Shown: positions 25,498-34,711, numbered from the stretch's first letter. The stretch: DNA of 64,000 bases from Paenisporosarcina sp. FSL H8-0542 (GCF_038632915.1 NZ_CP152050.1:726501-790500), one strand, 5' to 3'. Numbers and translations are program-made. Notes: generated by a model from the sequence alone, not told the origin.

Positions 25498-26584
25498 TCA
25501 TGAATTTTATATGGATTTGGCCATTAATAATGCAAGGGCGATGAAGGGGCAAACAGATCCGAATCCTCTGGTGGGCTCAGTCATTGTGAATGACAACCGA
25601 ATTGTTGGAGTCGGAGCTCATTTGAAAACTGGGGAACCACATGCAGAAATTCATGCGCTGCGCATGGCTGGAGACAAAGCGAGGGGTGGAACCATTTACG
25701 TCACACTCGAACCTTGCTCCCATCACGGGCGTACGGGTCCTTGTGCGGTGGCGATTGTAGAAGCCGGCTTGAAGAAAGTGGTTATTGCAACGCTCGATCC
25801 AAACCCAATGGTCTCCGGACGAGGTGTCAAAATTCTTGAAGATGCAGGAATTGAAGTCATTGTTGGCATTCAAGAAGATGCATCAAGAAAAATGAATGAA
25901 GTATTCAATAAGTTCATCGTCGAGAATCAACCATTCGTAACTTTAAAAGCGGGTATTACTTTAGATGGTAAAATTGCTACACATTCATCTGATAGCAAAT
26001 GGATTACATCTGAAGAAGCAAGAAACGATGTCCATAAAATACGAAATGAAAACATGGCGATATTAGTGGGCGTAAATACTGTTATTGCGGACAACCCAGA
26101 ATTAACAACAAGAATTCCAAATGGTCGAAACCCGATTCGCATTATATTGGATTCTACCTTAAAAGTTCCACTAGAGAGTAAGGTTGTTACAGATAAATTA
26201 GCTGATACCTGGATTTTTACCAGTGTTAACTATGATAGGGACAAGAAAAAAGCCTTGGAGAATTTGGGGATATCTGTTTTTTCCACGTCTGGTTCAAAAC
26301 ATGTAAACCCTGTTGAAGTGATGAAAGTCTTAGGTGAAAAAGGAATTTCATCTATATTGATTGAAGGTGGAGGAACCATCAACGCTGCTTTTTTAGAAAA
26401 TAAATTGATTGATAAAGCCATTATTTATATTGCACCGAAATTAATCGGAGGACATCAAGCCCCTACTTTCATGGAAGGTACAGGAATTGACAAAATGGGC
26501 GATGCTGTTGAATTATTTGATACTGAGATGATAAAAATCGGGAAAGATTTTAAATTTACCGGTTATCCAGTATATAAAAAATGA
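25490..26584 (+). CDS. ribD: Bifunctional riboflavin deaminase/reductase RibD
   Basis: A 364-residue protein. The N-terminal deaminase domain has HAEIHAL and PCSHHGRTGPC as zinc site. The C-terminal reductase domain (from about 145) has ITLDGKIAT, ILVGVNTVIADNPELTTR and LIEGGG. It carries out the second and third steps of the riboflavin pathway, using the RibA product. The ATG at 25490 lies inside the end of ribA after AAGGGA, indicating translational coupling; an upstream in-frame start at 25472 would add six residues. Confidence 0.93.
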   Translation: MTNHEFYMDLAINNARAMKGQTDPNPLVGSVIVNDNRIVGVGAHLKTGEPHAEIHALRMAGDKARGGTIYVTLEPCSHHGRTGPCAVAIVEAGLKKVVIATLDPNPMVSGRGVKILEDAGIEVIVGIQEDASRKMNEVFNKFIVENQPFVTLKAGITLDGKIATHSSDSKWITSEEARNDVHKIRNENMAILVGVNTVIADNPELTTRIPNGRNPIRIILDSTLKVPLESKVVTDKLADTWIFTSVNYDRDKKKALENLGISVFSTSGSKHVNPVEVMKVLGEKGISSILIEGGGTINAAFLENKLIDKAIIYIAPKLIGGHQAPTFMEGTGIDKMGDAVELFDTEMIKIGKDFKFTGYPVYKK

Positions 26585-26608
26585 AAGAAAAAATTGAGGG
26601 ATTCCATT

Positions 26609-27190
26609 ATGAAGTTTGGCTTTGATATAGACGACACGCTCATTAAGCTGAGAGAACATGCTTTTCATATCTACAATAAAAATTTGAAACAAAATGTTCC
26701 CATCGACGTTTTTCATGAAATAAAGATAGTTGAAATACATGAAGCATTCGGACTGGATGCACAACAAGGTGCTGATATGTGGAATCGTTCGCTGGAAGAA
26801 ATTTATTACACGGCTTGTCCACCTTATCCAGGTGCCGTAGAGGCATTAGTGGAACTAAGTAACCAAGGTCATGAAATATATTATATAACTGCTCGACCGA
26901 GTGAACATGGCGAACGGACGAAAAAATGGATGATTGAACAAGGGTTTCCCGTACAAGATGATCGCTTCTTTTGCGGCATGAAGGATCAGGAAAAAGTTGA
27001 TATCATTCAATCTTTACAACTCGATTATTATTTTGATGACAAGCCGGATGTGTTAAATACACTTTCATCAGCTCATCTCAAACCTTTTGTTATGAATCAA
27101 TCCTATAACCAGCATCTGACCGTTCCAAGAATAGTGGACTGGTCTGAATTGCAAAAAGTTATCGAAAAAATTGATCACCATCAACTGTGA
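26609..27190 (+). CDS. Putative 5'-nucleotidase, HAD superfamily (YqfW/NT5C type)
   Basis: A 193-residue HAD enzyme. Motif I is FDIDDTL (4-10) with the catalytic Asp pair, motif II lies in YYITARPSEHG, and the acidic motif IV is YYFDDKPD. It matches the 5'(3')-deoxyribonucleotidase-like family, to which B. subtilis YqfW belongs. Dephosphorylation of a nucleotide is likely. It follows ribD by 24 bases and may share its transcript; some HAD phosphatases dephosphorylate riboflavin intermediates, which is an open possibility. The start follows GAGGG. Confidence 0.8.
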   Translation: MKFGFDIDDTLIKLREHAFHIYNKNLKQNVPIDVFHEIKIVEIHEAFGLDAQQGADMWNRSLEEIYYTACPPYPGAVEALVELSNQGHEIYYITARPSEHGERTKKWMIEQGFPVQDDRFFCGMKDQEKVDIIQSLQLDYYFDDKPDVLNTLSSAHLKPFVMNQSYNQHLTVPRIVDWSELQKVIEKIDHHQL

Positions 27191-27354
27191 ATAAAAGTAT
27201 AATTCATCTCTATTTGTGAAACAGCGTATGTGAGTCTTCAGAAAATGGTACAATACTTAGTATAGGAAATTCTTTAGAATGCTTGAATGTTTTTTATCCG
27301 CTATGGCTTGTATATACTGATAAGCAAATATGAAATTTTCGATAATAAATAAAT

Positions 27355-27390
27355 GAAAAAACATCAGCTGCGAATAGCTGGGTTTTTTTA
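27355..27390 (+). terminator. Rho-independent terminator between the nucleotidase and HEAT-repeat genes
   Basis: The stem AAAAAAC..CAGCT / AGCTG..GTTTTTT closes the region 165 bases after the nucleotidase gene. A TACAAT at 27249-27254 could be a -10 for a short transcript ending here, but no -35 is clear. Confidence 0.8.
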
Positions 27391-27409
27391 TTAAAGGAGA
27401 TAGATTTAC

Positions 27410-27850
27410 ATGACTAACAAAGTACAAAATGATCTACCAGAAAATTACGAAGAACTGAAAAAAGAAGCGAACCGTACATCCAGTTGGAGAGCGCGTTTTG
27501 ATGCAGTTGAGGAATTGGGTCAGTCCAAACACAGTAAAGTGATAGATGTTCTTACAAACCGTATGAACAACGATCCTGTATTTAAAGTGCAAGAGGCAGC
27601 TTACCGACAACTTAAAAATTTCGGTGAAGATGTAGAGAAGCCTAAACAAACAAAATTCGATATCATTAAAGGAACGTCTAAAATTTTGTTGCGCATTAAA
27701 AAGAGCTTGCCTGCCGATCATTCATATGACGAGTTCAAAGAGAAACTGAAAAAAATGAGACTTGATGTATATGATGCATACGAAGGTGAAAAGGGTGGCG
27801 AATTCGATAAGTGGCTTGAAAATGAATGGGCTTCCTTATTGAAAAAATAA
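27410..27850 (+). CDS. HEAT-repeat domain protein
   Basis: A 146-residue helical protein. About residues 18-68 form a HEAT-like pair of helices (SWRARFDAVEELG, then FKVQEAAYRQLKNFG). The second half is a charged helical region ending in WLENEWASLLKK. Such proteins mediate protein contacts; no enzymatic site is seen. It is a single-gene unit between two terminators, starting after AAAGGAGAT. Confidence 0.8.
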   Translation: MTNKVQNDLPENYEELKKEANRTSSWRARFDAVEELGQSKHSKVIDVLTNRMNNDPVFKVQEAAYRQLKNFGEDVEKPKQTKFDIIKGTSKILLRIKKSLPADHSYDEFKEKLKKMRLDVYDAYEGEKGGEFDKWLENEWASLLKK

Positions 27851-27856
27851 ATAAAA

Positions 27857-27891
27857 CTAACCGATTGCACATAATTGCAATCGGTTTTTTT
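27857..27891. terminator. Bidirectional terminator between the HEAT and LD-carboxypeptidase genes
   Basis: The stem ACCGATTGCA / TGCAATCGGT has a short loop and TTTTTTT on the plus side. It sits between two converging genes. Confidence 0.85.
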
Positions 27892-27895
27892 CACT

Positions 27896-28819
27896 CTATG
27901 GACTTACAACAGGTTCGAGTACAGTTAAAGTAAGATTAATTGTATTCATCCTCACACTTGCGCCAAGCGGAATGGCAGCCTTAAAACGGCCATGTGCCGT
28001 GGCTACATTACTTAATATAGGTTTTCCTAAAGGCACAAGAAAATCATCTATTAGTTGATCGTACGAGACCCCATAGGCAGGTTCGCAATTTGTACACTCG
28101 CCCATCATAATTCCGATGCAATCCTCAAATTTACCGGCTAGTTTCAAGTGATTTAAATAGCGGTAAACAGTGTTGATAGGTTCATGTGTATCTTCAAGAC
28201 AGAGAATCTTTCCTTCCGTATTAATTTCAAAGGGAGTGCCCAATGTGTCCACAAATGACGTCAGATTTCCACCTACAATCGGACCTGTTACATCCCCGGA
28301 AACTTTGTTCACGAACGGCATGCCTGGCGGGTTTACAATTTGCCATGGTGCTGGTCTAGCTGAAGTGGCAGCGAAATATTGATTGAAATTATAAGCAGGG
28401 GTTCGGGTGTTGAAATCAAGTAACAGTAAACTTTGAAAAGTAATCAAATCTGAATACTCATAAAGAGCGTTCAGTAAAATCGTTACATCGCTGTATCCTG
28501 AAATGATTTTTGGATTTTGCCTGATGACATTAAAGTCCAGGAAAGGAAGGATGCCAGCAACTCCGACTCCTCCTCTGGTTGGTAAAATACAGGTAACGGT
28601 TTTATCTTCAAACATCTTCATTAAATCCGATGCCCGTTCTTCAGGAGTTCCTGCCAGGAAACCGTCGTTATCATATACATGATCCCCAACAATGACGTTG
28701 AAGCCCATATTCTTTAAAGTAGCAATGCCTTCATCAATTCTCTGAGCACTTAATGGACTCCCTAAAGTCACAATCCCAATGGTGTCACCTGCTTGCAGTT
28801 GCGGGGGCTTTATAGCCAT
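27896..28819 (-). CDS. LD-carboxypeptidase (S66 family)
   Basis: A 307-residue peptidase. The nucleophile Ser is in SGYSDVT, the Glu in CLEDTHEP and the His in TAHGRFKA, together the S66 Ser-His-Glu triad. RGGVGVAGILPFLD is the usual block before the nucleophile. Family members cut the L-D bond of muropeptides (peptidoglycan recycling) or act in microcin immunity. The start follows AGGAGTTGAAT. It is transcribed alone. Confidence 0.87.
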   Translation of the reverse strand: MAIKPPQLQAGDTIGIVTLGSPLSAQRIDEGIATLKNMGFNVIVGDHVYDNDGFLAGTPEERASDLMKMFEDKTVTCILPTRGGVGVAGILPFLDFNVIRQNPKIISGYSDVTILLNALYEYSDLITFQSLLLLDFNTRTPAYNFNQYFAATSARPAPWQIVNPPGMPFVNKVSGDVTGPIVGGNLTSFVDTLGTPFEINTEGKILCLEDTHEPINTVYRYLNHLKLAGKFEDCIGIMMGECTNCEPAYGVSYDQLIDDFLVPLGKPILSNVATAHGRFKAAIPLGASVRMNTINLTLTVLEPVVSP

Positions 28820-28984
28820 TTTTATTCAACTCCTTCCAATACACAAATATTCCTCTATTATATGGTTGTTATAAAAAGGAAAGTACTAATAGTAAAGCGA
28901 ATTCGATGAGTTTAACTGACTTACATATGATTTTCGGCTAAAACAGATGTAGAATAAAAGAAAAACAAATGATTGGGTGATTTT

Positions 28985-30178
28985 ATGAAACAAAATATAA
29001 AGCTTAAAGTGAAATCTTCTTTTGCAAAAAATATGAAAGAAGGATACCCGCTCATAACGGACGATGCAATCATCAATATGAAAGATGTAAAAGATGAAGG
29101 GACAATCATCGAACTTGTGGATGATCAACACCGTTTCATAGGAAAAGGTTATTATGGCAAACAGAACAAGGGTCGAGGGTGGATTTTGAGCCAAAATCAA
29201 CATGAAAAATTTGATGCCTCGTTTTTTGAAGAAAAATTAAAACTGGCCATCGAACATCGGGATTCATTATTCCAGGATGCCAAGACAACTGCATTCCGCG
29301 TATTTAATGGAGAAGGCGACGGTGTGGGCGGTTTTACAATCGATTATTTCGATGGATACTATGTCATCAGTTGGTACAGTGAAGGAATTTACCAGTTTAA
29401 AAATGAAGTGATTCAAGCGTTGTCCAATGTGGTTGACGTGAAAGGTTTGTATGAAAAAAAACGTTTTGCCGTCAAAGGTACTTATATGGAAGATGATGAT
29501 TTTATTTCGGGAGAAAAGGCTCCTGAACCATTGCTTGTAAAAGAGAATGACATGAATTTTGCAGTGTATTTAAACGACGGGGCAATGGTAGGCATCTTTT
29601 TGGACCAACGTGACGTAAGAAGAACTATTCGTGATTCCTATTCAAAAGGGAAAAATGTCTTGAATACGTTTTCTTATACAGGTGCATTTTCAGTTGCAGC
29701 GGCACTTGGTGGTGCAATAAAAACGACGAGTGTCGATCTGGCTAATCGCAGTAAAAGCAAAACGATCGAGCAGTTCAGTGTTAATGGTATCGATTTCGAG
29801 TCCCAGGACATTATTGTGGAAGATGTTTTTCATTATTTTAAATATGCGGTTCGAAAAGAATTGAAATTTGATTTGGTGATATTAGATCCTCCAAGCTTTG
29901 CCCGATCTAAAAAGCATACGTTCAGCGCTGGAAAGGACTATACAGATTTACTTATGCAAGCAATTGCCATTACTGAAAAAAACGGCATGATTGTTGCTTC
30001 TTCAAACTGCAGTACGTTTGGCATGACCAAGTTTAAAGGGTTTATTGATAAAGCGTTTAAACAATCTGGTGAAAAGTATACTATCCGGGAAGAGTTCTCT
30101 CTCCCTGAAGACTTTAAAACAATCGAAGAATTTAAAGAAGGAAATTATTTAAAAGTAGTGTTCATTGAAAAACGCTAA
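28985..30178 (+). CDS. Class I rRNA large subunit methyltransferase (RlmI/YwbD-like)
   Basis: A 397-residue protein with an N-terminal PUA-like domain (about 1-75) and a C-terminal Rossmann methyltransferase. Motif I is TFSYTGAFS; the catalytic motif IV is LDPPSF. This is the architecture of RlmI, which makes m5C in 23S rRNA, and of B. subtilis YwbD. The chosen ATG at 28985 follows GGGTG; the TTG at 28973 is less likely. It ends before a hairpin terminator. Confidence 0.87.
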   Translation: MKQNIKLKVKSSFAKNMKEGYPLITDDAIINMKDVKDEGTIIELVDDQHRFIGKGYYGKQNKGRGWILSQNQHEKFDASFFEEKLKLAIEHRDSLFQDAKTTAFRVFNGEGDGVGGFTIDYFDGYYVISWYSEGIYQFKNEVIQALSNVVDVKGLYEKKRFAVKGTYMEDDDFISGEKAPEPLLVKENDMNFAVYLNDGAMVGIFLDQRDVRRTIRDSYSKGKNVLNTFSYTGAFSVAAALGGAIKTTSVDLANRSKSKTIEQFSVNGIDFESQDIIVEDVFHYFKYAVRKELKFDLVILDPPSFARSKKHTFSAGKDYTDLLMQAIAITEKNGMIVASSNCSTFGMTKFKGFIDKAFKQSGEKYTIREEFSLPEDFKTIEEFKEGNYLKVVFIEKR

Positions 30179-30223
30179 TCCTCTCAGGAAATTTGACTTG
30201 AATATTTTTGACTAAATAATAAA

Positions 30224-30259
30224 CTGCCCAGGAAGGCTTGTCCTTTCTGGGCAATTTTA
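30224..30259 (+). terminator. Rho-independent terminator after the rRNA methyltransferase gene
   Basis: A long stem (TGCCCAGGAAGG / CCTTTCTGGGCA) is followed by ATTTTAA, directly before the kinase gene. Confidence 0.8.
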
Positions 30260-30262
30260 AAT

Positions 30263-31717
30263 ATGAAAATAACTATTGAGTGGAAAGAAAAGCCACTAAA
30301 ACGTTTTAAGAATAAAAAAGTGAATAATCAGATTAAGTCAAATAGTCTAAAAATGTATTGTATATACTTTATACTACAGATAGTATTTAGGTATAAACAT
30401 CATGAGACGAGGTATACCTTTGTGGAATTACTAACAGTGAATTTCCTATTTAATTTATCAATATTAATTGTTTTACTTTTTTTCTTTTTGATGTGGGCAG
30501 AAAAATCAGATGAAAAGAATAATTACCGAGAAACAGCTAAGTTATATTTTATCGTTTCTTTGGTGCTCTGTTATGTATTTTCATACCGCTTGACGGAAGA
30601 TATAGTATTAGATCTGCGAATAGTCCCTTTTGTGATAGGGGGACTCTATTTGGGGATAAGTCCGATATTGGGTCTACTGATTATCGTTATTCGTGGATTT
30701 TTGGGAATCGATAACGGATTCTTTATAGCCGCATTGTTTTACGGAGTAGCCAGTTGGTTTATATGGTATATTTCCCCTTGGTTTTTAAAAAGGTCATCTA
30801 AATTCAGAATAATGTTTTCTATAGGGGTAACTTTTCTGGTCAGTTTGCTCATATTAGTAGGTTTAGAAATTCTGTCCCCGCCAGAACATTCTTTAGATTT
30901 CTGGTTTGCTTATCTTTTTGTACCGCCACTCGGAGTTGCCATGATTTCTTATCTTATAGAAGGTATTAGAAGAAATGTTCTTTTGCGACAGCGTTTGGTC
31001 AAGGCTGAAAAATTAGAGGCAGTTGAACAGATGGGTGCGGCCATTTCTCATGAGATTCGTAATCCCTTGACGTCTGCCATGGGTTTTGTTCAGCTTTTGG
31101 AAGATGATTTACTTGATTTGGATAAACGAAAGCAATATCTCAACATTTTAAAAGAAGAATTGCAATCAGCTGAAAAGGTAATACAGGATTATTTAACATT
31201 TTCCAAACCGACCATTGAATCCGTAGAAGTATTTCAAGTGGAAGAAGAGCTTAACCAAATACTAAAATTGCTGCAGCCTTCTGCTAATTGGTATTCAGTA
31301 AGAGTGGAAAGTGATTATAGCTCGTTAAATTACATACAAGGTGATCGTCAAAAATTTCATCAATGTTTTGTCAATGTCATAAAAAATGCGATTGAGTCCA
31401 TGCCAAACGGTGGTATTTTATCGGTTTCCTCGCGCGCAGATTCTACTCACGTGACGATCAAGATTCAAGATACAGGAGTTGGTATGACGAAAGATCAAAT
31501 AGAGCGTCTAGGTGAACCTTATTATTCAACGAAAGGAGATAAAGGGACTGGCCTCGGTGTGATGGTTGTAAATAGTATTGTCAAAGCTATGAAAGGAACC
31601 ATACGAGTCAAAAGTAAAGTTGGGGAAGGAACTGTATTTACATTTACATTTCATGTGTATAAGAAAAGTAATCAGAATTCTTCAGGACAAGTCAAGCATC
31701 AAGATCTTCGTATGTAA
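30263..31717 (+). CDS. Orphan sensor histidine kinase, KinB-like (5TM-LYT type)
   Basis: A 484-residue kinase with about six membrane helices (roughly 50-240), a short linker, a HisKA domain with ISHEIRNPL (phospho-His263) and an HATPase domain (NVIKNAIESMPNGG, DTGVGM, GTGLGV). The sensor part looks like the 5TM-LYT module found in KinB-type sporulation kinases. No response regulator is encoded nearby, as expected for phosphorelay kinases that feed Spo0F. No good ribosome binding site precedes the ATG at 30263, so the true start may be downstream (for example Met31). Confidence 0.82.
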   Translation: MKITIEWKEKPLKRFKNKKVNNQIKSNSLKMYCIYFILQIVFRYKHHETRYTFVELLTVNFLFNLSILIVLLFFFLMWAEKSDEKNNYRETAKLYFIVSLVLCYVFSYRLTEDIVLDLRIVPFVIGGLYLGISPILGLLIIVIRGFLGIDNGFFIAALFYGVASWFIWYISPWFLKRSSKFRIMFSIGVTFLVSLLILVGLEILSPPEHSLDFWFAYLFVPPLGVAMISYLIEGIRRNVLLRQRLVKAEKLEAVEQMGAAISHEIRNPLTSAMGFVQLLEDDLLDLDKRKQYLNILKEELQSAEKVIQDYLTFSKPTIESVEVFQVEEELNQILKLLQPSANWYSVRVESDYSSLNYIQGDRQKFHQCFVNVIKNAIESMPNGGILSVSSRADSTHVTIKIQDTGVGMTKDQIERLGEPYYSTKGDKGTGLGVMVVNSIVKAMKGTIRVKSKVGEGTVFTFTFHVYKKSNQNSSGQVKHQDLRM

Positions 31718-31831
31718 TGTATGATAATTTCCAAGCCGATCAATGGAATTTTTGGTTTACACGAGGAAACAAGCCGGGCAAAATTCGCAGTCATTTTATT
31801 CCGAATTCAAGCCTAATTAACAGCACAATAA

Positions 31832-31875
31832 GAATCAAGGCCGTTCCCAATTACACGGGAACGACCTTGATTTTG
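31832..31875. terminator. Bidirectional terminator between the kinase and CAP-domain genes
   Basis: A 16-bp stem with one interruption (AATCAAGG.CGTTCCC / GGGAACGACCTTGATT) followed by T-rich sequence, between two converging genes. Confidence 0.88.
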
Positions 31876-31903
31876 GATTATAGGCATAACCGGAAATTCC
31901 GAG

Positions 31904-33034
31904 TTATGGTTTATAAAAGTTCTCGGTGTAATAGGGTTGATTTTCATCATTAAATGCTACACCCACGCCAAGCAATTCAAAGTCGCTTTTTAAAAGATTC
32001 TTGCGATGCCCCATAGAATTCATCAATCCTTCATGTGCAAAAATACTGCTGGACTGACCATAAGCTAAATTTTCTCCAGCTACGGAATAATTGATGTTGT
32101 CCATCGTCATGCGATCAAAAGGAGATTGTCCTGATAAATTGGTATGACTGAAATAATTATGTTCTGCCATGTCTACACTGTGTTTATAAGCTGTTACCCT
32201 GATTTTGGATTCCCATTTCACTGGTGAGACATTGTGATGAACTCGGGCAGCATTTGTTAAATCGAATAATTGAAATTCAAATCCCTTTTGTAAATCCGCA
32301 CTTGTGTCACCATATAAAGCACCTTTTTGGTTTTCCAAATGCTTTGAAATAATTTGGATTGCAGTGACAGTATTTTTTTCATGGACGTCATAAAACACAG
32401 TCACATAGACATTTTCGATTAAGTAAGTATCCATCTCTCCATCACTATTCAACAAGTATCGGACATTGCCTTTTTGAATGTATTTGATAGGCTTTCCTAA
32501 TGCATTATGAACAATAGATTTTGGACTGCTCAGTTTGAATCCGTATGAAGTGGAAATCAAGTCATTATTGGTAAATAGCCCATTCACTTGTTGAGACTCA
32601 TCGAACGAAACCATTAAAAAGTTTTGATAGTCTGTGTGATAGGTATGCCAATCTGAGCCATATTCATTTTTAGTGATGCGTTTCGCCTTGCCTAGCTCGG
32701 CATTGACCGATTCCATGCTGTCCCCAATTTGTATGTTATGAACGGCAAATAATCCCTCTGTAGGTGTTGATAGTGCAGGTTTTTCGACTTGATTAATGGA
32801 TGCATACTTCGTTTCTCCTGCTTCCAATGTCAGTTTTGCGGGTATGGTAGCCACTTTTTGGGATAAATCAGCAATAATGGGCTGCTCTTTTAAATACTCG
32901 TATCCTTTAATTACTTGTGCATCAATTGTATTTAAAAAAGATACATCAACGTATTTGCTGGCTGGTTCTTCCCACAGCGGACTTGTTAAATAAGCTGCAA
33001 AAAGTAATGTGAGGATTAATTTTATGTAACCCAA
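31904..33034 (-). CDS. CAP-domain protein with CAP-associated N-terminal domain (YlbC-like)
   Basis: About 376 residues. A hydrophobic N-terminal segment serves as signal or anchor, a CAP-associated domain spans about 95-230, and a C-terminal CAP/SCP domain (about 250-370) carries DLTNAARVHH, SHTNLSG, AGENLAYG and GHRKNLL. B. subtilis YlbC has the same layout. CAP proteins are secreted and bind lipids or cell-wall components; the function is unknown. The TTG at 33034 is preferred because AAGGGTGG ends 8 bases before it; the ATG at 33055 is an alternative. Confidence 0.83.
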   Translation of the reverse strand: MGYIKLILTLLFAAYLTSPLWEEPASKYVDVSFLNTIDAQVIKGYEYLKEQPIIADLSQKVATIPAKLTLEAGETKYASINQVEKPALSTPTEGLFAVHNIQIGDSMESVNAELGKAKRITKNEYGSDWHTYHTDYQNFLMVSFDESQQVNGLFTNNDLISTSYGFKLSSPKSIVHNALGKPIKYIQKGNVRYLLNSDGEMDTYLIENVYVTVFYDVHEKNTVTAIQIISKHLENQKGALYGDTSADLQKGFEFQLFDLTNAARVHHNVSPVKWESKIRVTAYKHSVDMAEHNYFSHTNLSGQSPFDRMTMDNINYSVAGENLAYGQSSSIFAHEGLMNSMGHRKNLLKSDFELLGVGVAFNDENQPYYTENFYKP

Positions 33035-33158
33035 ATTTTGTTCCACCCTTATCATCAAATTGTATTCTCGTATTGGAAAATACTTGTTATTTGACAGTAT
33101 ATCCAGCGCGACCTGGATGAATACGTGATAAGTGGGGGTTTCTTTTAAAATAGTCTTT

Positions 33159-33182
33159 GTTAAACGAGATTGCTCGTTTAAC
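33159..33182. repeat. Perfect inverted repeat upstream of the VanZ gene
   Basis: GTTAAACGAG and CTCGTTTAAC form a 10-bp perfect stem with a 4-base loop, not followed by a T-run. It lies in the 304-base gap between the CAP and VanZ genes, where I see no coding. A possible outer pairing (GATAAGTGG near 33127 with CCACTTTTATTATC near 33194) would make a larger structure. Confidence 0.55.
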
Positions 33183-33338
33183 GGAGCGGATTTCCACTTT
33201 TATTATCTCTGATGTTGATGGTAATTCCCTCATTTCAATAATAATCAATAATAAAAGCTAACTGTCTTAAAATACATTTTGAATAGTAACCTTAAAGGCT
33301 TAGAATAAGAGTATTACAGCGAAGAAATTGGGTGTGTG

Positions 33339-33911
33339 ATGGAGTCGATTCTAAAGTATATAGAAGATATGGGCTTTTATATGGTATTAATTTTACCGAT
33401 CATTCTAGTGGTTCGTTTCATTCAAATAAAACGCAATAATAAACAATTGAATATCTTACGAGAATGCGGGATTGTCTTTTTTTTCATGTTCCTGGCGGGG
33501 CTGTTGTCACAGACGATTTTGCCATCAGTGAGCAATCAAGGCGGGGAAGTGCAATTAATAAACGGAGATCATCAAGCAATTAATATAGAACTTTTTCGAG
33601 TCTTGTTTGAAACATATAACGCGATTAAATATTTGAACTTATGGCAACCTTTTTTCATTAATTTCGTTGGTAATATTGTGATGTTTCTTCCGATTGGCTT
33701 TTTTCTTCCGTTGTTATGGCAGAAATTCAATCGCGCTTGGAAAGTGATTGGGACTGGACTGCTCCTATCATTAGCCATAGAAATATTACAGTTACCTCAA
33801 ATGCGCAGCAGTGACGTGGACGATTTGTGGCTGAATACATTGGGGACGGCAATTGGCTATGTCTTGTATAGAGGGTTCCCTAAATCGTTCAAAAAATGGT
33901 TTAAAAACTAG
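33339..33911 (+). CDS. VanZ family membrane protein
   Basis: A 190-residue protein with about five hydrophobic helices. It has the VanZ blocks NFVGNIVMFLPIGFFLPLLW and SLAIEILQL...SSDVDDLWLNTLGTAIGY. VanZ confers low-level teicoplanin resistance in enterococci; most chromosomal relatives have unknown function. The ATG at 33339 follows GGGTGTG. It stands alone before the FbpA-like gene. Confidence 0.85.
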   Translation: MESILKYIEDMGFYMVLILPIILVVRFIQIKRNNKQLNILRECGIVFFFMFLAGLLSQTILPSVSNQGGEVQLINGDHQAINIELFRVLFETYNAIKYLNLWQPFFINFVGNIVMFLPIGFFLPLLWQKFNRAWKVIGTGLLLSLAIEILQLPQMRSSDVDDLWLNTLGTAIGYVLYRGFPKSFKKWFKN

Positions 33912-33960
33912 AGCCATGGGTAAATAACCTATGAATCTAGAAATTAAGGGGTTTGACTGC

Positions 33961-34113
33961 ATGATACCACCAGTAGAAACAAAAATGGACGGAAAGAAAA
34001 TGACCGTTATCGATGATTTGGTTAAACAAGGCGTATTTAAAGTTGAAGGAAAACAATTATATGAACTATCCCTATATGAATTAATTAAAGAGCATATGGA
34101 AAAAGTAGATTAA
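33961..34113 (+). CDS. FbpA-like small protein (Fur-regulated basic protein family)
   Basis: A 50-residue protein whose C-terminal half (LVKQGVFKVEGKQLYELSL, then YELIKEHM) matches the small FbpA family. In B. subtilis FbpA helps carry out the iron-sparing response under Fur. The ATG at 33961 follows AAGGGG; upstream in-frame starts lack a site. No convincing Fur box was found upstream, so iron control is not shown. Confidence 0.65.
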   Translation: MIPPVETKMDGKKMTVIDDLVKQGVFKVEGKQLYELSLYELIKEHMEKVD

Positions 34114-34121
34114 TTAGGTGT

Positions 34122-34161
34122 CAGAGTAACAGGAGCGATCCAGTTACTCTGGCTCTTTTTT
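34122..34161 (+). terminator. Rho-independent terminator after the FbpA-like gene
   Basis: The stem CAGAGTAAC / GTTACTCTG has a 12-base loop and is followed by CTCTTTTTT. Confidence 0.78.
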
Positions 34162-34303
34162 GTGGGTCTGTTGATATAGGTTCATAAAACAGATAAAAAG
34201 TGACATTAAATTAACTGGGGAAAAATGATATAATTTCACATTGAAGTGATTAATAAATGATTGAATGAGATGTCGGGAAGCGAAATGTTTGGGAGGAGTT
34301 CTC

Positions 34304-34653
34304 ATGAGTCAAACAAAGCGCAAAAAATTTATCAAGGATTGGCTGGATGAGGCAACCATTGCTGATATGTAGGATCTAGTAATGAAATGACTTCTGAGGA
34401 TTTGGTTTTCATGTATAATTGCGATAAGTAAGTCGATGGACGATTCCAACTTGATGCCGTGGTCTTTCCTCAAGATCATGTGTGCTGTATCGGTGCTGCC
34501 GCAGGTACACCATTCATCACTGTTCCTGCGGATTTTTCGCAGGCAGGAGAACCCTTTGGACTTACCTTTTCAGGCTTCGCGTGGAGTGAGCTTTTGCTCA
34601 TTTCAATGGCATATGCATTCTAACAAAAAGTAATTGCTCGGAGAAAACCGTAA
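34304..34653 (+). pseudogene. Amidase-signature gene remnant, N- and C-terminal ends joined
   Basis: The frame starts well (GGGAGGAG, then ATG at 34304) and reads KDWLDEATIADM before TAG. Another frame continues with SNEMTSEDLVFMYN, the normal second block of amidases. After a jump, the C-terminal part reads LDAVVFPQDH, GTPFITVPADF, EPFGLTFSGFAWSE and IARRKP, the typical amidase ending. Some 1.1 kb of the middle, including the catalytic Ser-Ser-Lys region, is missing, and there are stops and frameshifts. It is a dead gene of the GatA-like amidase family. Confidence 0.82.
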
Positions 34654-34711
34654 TTCACGTTACAATATAAACACAAACTATGTTTTTTTGGAAAAGAGAG
34701 TTGATATCACA

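Noticed and set aside
31717-31953. 78-codon plus-strand ORF after the kinase gene
   Set aside because: It runs through the bidirectional terminator into the converging CAP gene and has no ribosome binding site.
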